A stretch of 6,270 nucleotides of DNA from Nocardia sp. (lineage in GTDB: Bacteria > Actinomycetota > Actinomycetes > Mycobacteriales > Mycobacteriaceae): assembly GCA_013361595.1 (NCBI GenBank), contig JABFXT010000312.1:1-6270 (forward strand). Reading direction: 5' to 3'. The translations under genes and the position numbers were made by a program. This document shows positions 5,665 to 6,270 of this stretch, in pieces. Under the pieces are notes generated by a model. The model saw only the letters and a program-made list of their open reading frames with translations, had not been told where the DNA came from and made no database searches. Numbering within the stretch: the first letter of the stretch is position 1; each line of letters starts with the position of its first letter.

Positions 5665-6270
5665 GTGGCACTCGAAATCGACCTGTCCGATCGCGTCGTC
5701 TTGGTAACCGGCGGCGTCCGTGGCGTCGGCGCCGGAATCAGCCGGGTCCTGCTGGCCGCCGGTGCGACGGTGGTGGCGTGTGCCCGCCGTCCCGGTGACG
5801 TGCCGGTCGAGGTCGACGGGCGGGCGATCGACTTCCTACCGTGCGATGTCCGCGATCCCGACGCCGTCCAGGAGATGATCGCCGAGATCGTCCGGCGCCA
5901 CGGCCGGCTCGATCACGCGGTCAACAACGCCGGGGGAGCGCCCTACGCGCTGGCGCGGGACGCCAGCCCCAAATTCCATACCAAGATCATCGAGTTGAAC
6001 CTGCTCTCCGCTCTGCACGTCGCGCAGGCCGCGCACGCGGTGATCAGCGGCCAGGACGAGGGCGGCTCGATCGTCAATATCTCCAGCCTCAGCGGTCACC
6101 GGCCCTCGCCGGGAACCGCCGCCTATGGTGCGGCGAAAGCCGGGGTCGACGCCCTGACGGTCTCCCTCGCCGCGGAATGGGCGCCGAAGGTCCGGATCAA
6201 CTCACTGGTGGTCGGCGCTGTGGAAACCGAACTGAGCGCCCTCCACTTCGGCGACGCCGACGGCGTGGCC
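5665..6270 (+). CDS. Short-chain dehydrogenase/reductase, Rv3549c-like, 3' end outside window
   Basis: The first 202 residues of a classical SDR are present; the frame is open at the window end, and about 50-60 C-terminal residues are expected beyond it. The nucleotide-binding motif TGGVRGVG is at residues 15-22, Asp61 in the CDV region, NNAGG at 87-91, Asn112, and the catalytic Ser141, Tyr154 and Lys158 (YGAAK), so the active site is complete. Arg41-Arg42 after the second strand suggests NADP(H) preference, an inference. The sequence resembles mycobacterial Rv3549c, which is likewise divergent from echA20 and belongs to the KstR2 regulon. Its exact substrate in ring-C/D degradation is not settled as far as I know; a hydroxyacyl-CoA or ketone intermediate is likely. 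GTG 5665 is the start that gives a normal SDR N terminus (ALEIDLSDRVVLVTGG). No strong Shine-Dalgarno is present, consistent with a leaderless transcript; the GGTAGG eight bases upstream is a weak alternative. Confidence 0.88.
   Translation, partial: MALEIDLSDRVVLVTGGVRGVGAGISRVLLAAGATVVACARRPGDVPVEVDGRAIDFLPCDVRDPDAVQEMIAEIVRRHGRLDHAVNNAGGAPYALARDASPKFHTKIIELNLLSALHVAQAAHAVISGQDEGGSIVNISSLSGHRPSPGTAAYGAAKAGVDALTVSLAAEWAPKVRINSLVVGAVETELSALHFGDADGVA

Noticed and set aside
4667..5707. Long plus-strand open frame (346 codons) opposite echA20
   Set aside because: Low-complexity composition, and it runs antisense through the echA20 gene and across the KstR2-type operator. A shadow of high GC content.
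5836..6099. Minus-strand frame inside the SDR gene
   Set aside because: The plus-strand SDR has complete catalytic motifs in this stretch; the antisense frame has none.

Overview
This window is high-GC DNA with dense, in-phase coding and frequent GTG starts. It is most consistent with a mycolic-acid actinobacterium. Nocardia is my best guess from the mix of a steroid ring-C/D operon and a haemoglobin-monooxygenase chimera, but Rhodococcus or Mycobacterium relatives cannot be excluded by eye. I see no mobile element, tRNA, rRNA or CRISPR array.

Left part (1-1985), stress/redox-type accessory genes. A tandem DUF427 protein (+) ends 8 bp inside the 3' end of a convergent HxlR-family regulator (-). 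The regulator is transcribed divergently from a gene (+) whose product joins an antibiotic-biosynthesis-monooxygenase (ABM)-like domain to a group II truncated haemoglobin. The 54-bp divergent gap contains a nested dyad placed on a plausible regulator promoter, and the regulator has a single N-terminal cysteine. I infer a small redox- or electrophile-responsive switch controlling the globin chimera and the regulator itself.

Middle (1986-2105). This is a convergent intergenic spacer with a strong GC-rich hairpin that probably terminates transcription from both sides.

Right part (2106-6270), cholesterol/steroid ring C and D degradation. On the minus strand, echA20-ipdA-ipdB-ipdC form a compact operon: a 16-nt gap, then two 4-nt GTGA stop/start overlaps. 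Together they process the bicyclic acyl-CoA intermediates left after rings A and B are removed. IpdC acts on the hydroxy-indene-carboxyl-CoA stage, EchA20 opens ring D hydrolytically, and the IpdA/IpdB heteromer opens ring C. On the plus strand, a short-chain dehydrogenase gene (Rv3549c-like, cut by the window end) diverges from echA20. Between them is an 18-bp dyad that can be read as two overlapping KstR2-type operators, sitting between plausible -35 and -10 boxes of the SDR promoter. This suggests that the HIP-CoA-responsive repressor KstR2 controls both directions.

No gene here is of a wholly unknown system. The most interesting unexplained structure is the two divergent regulatory gaps. 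Both appear to use a TTGGCT -35 box, a TAnnNT -10 box, an operator on the promoter and a leaderless GTG start.
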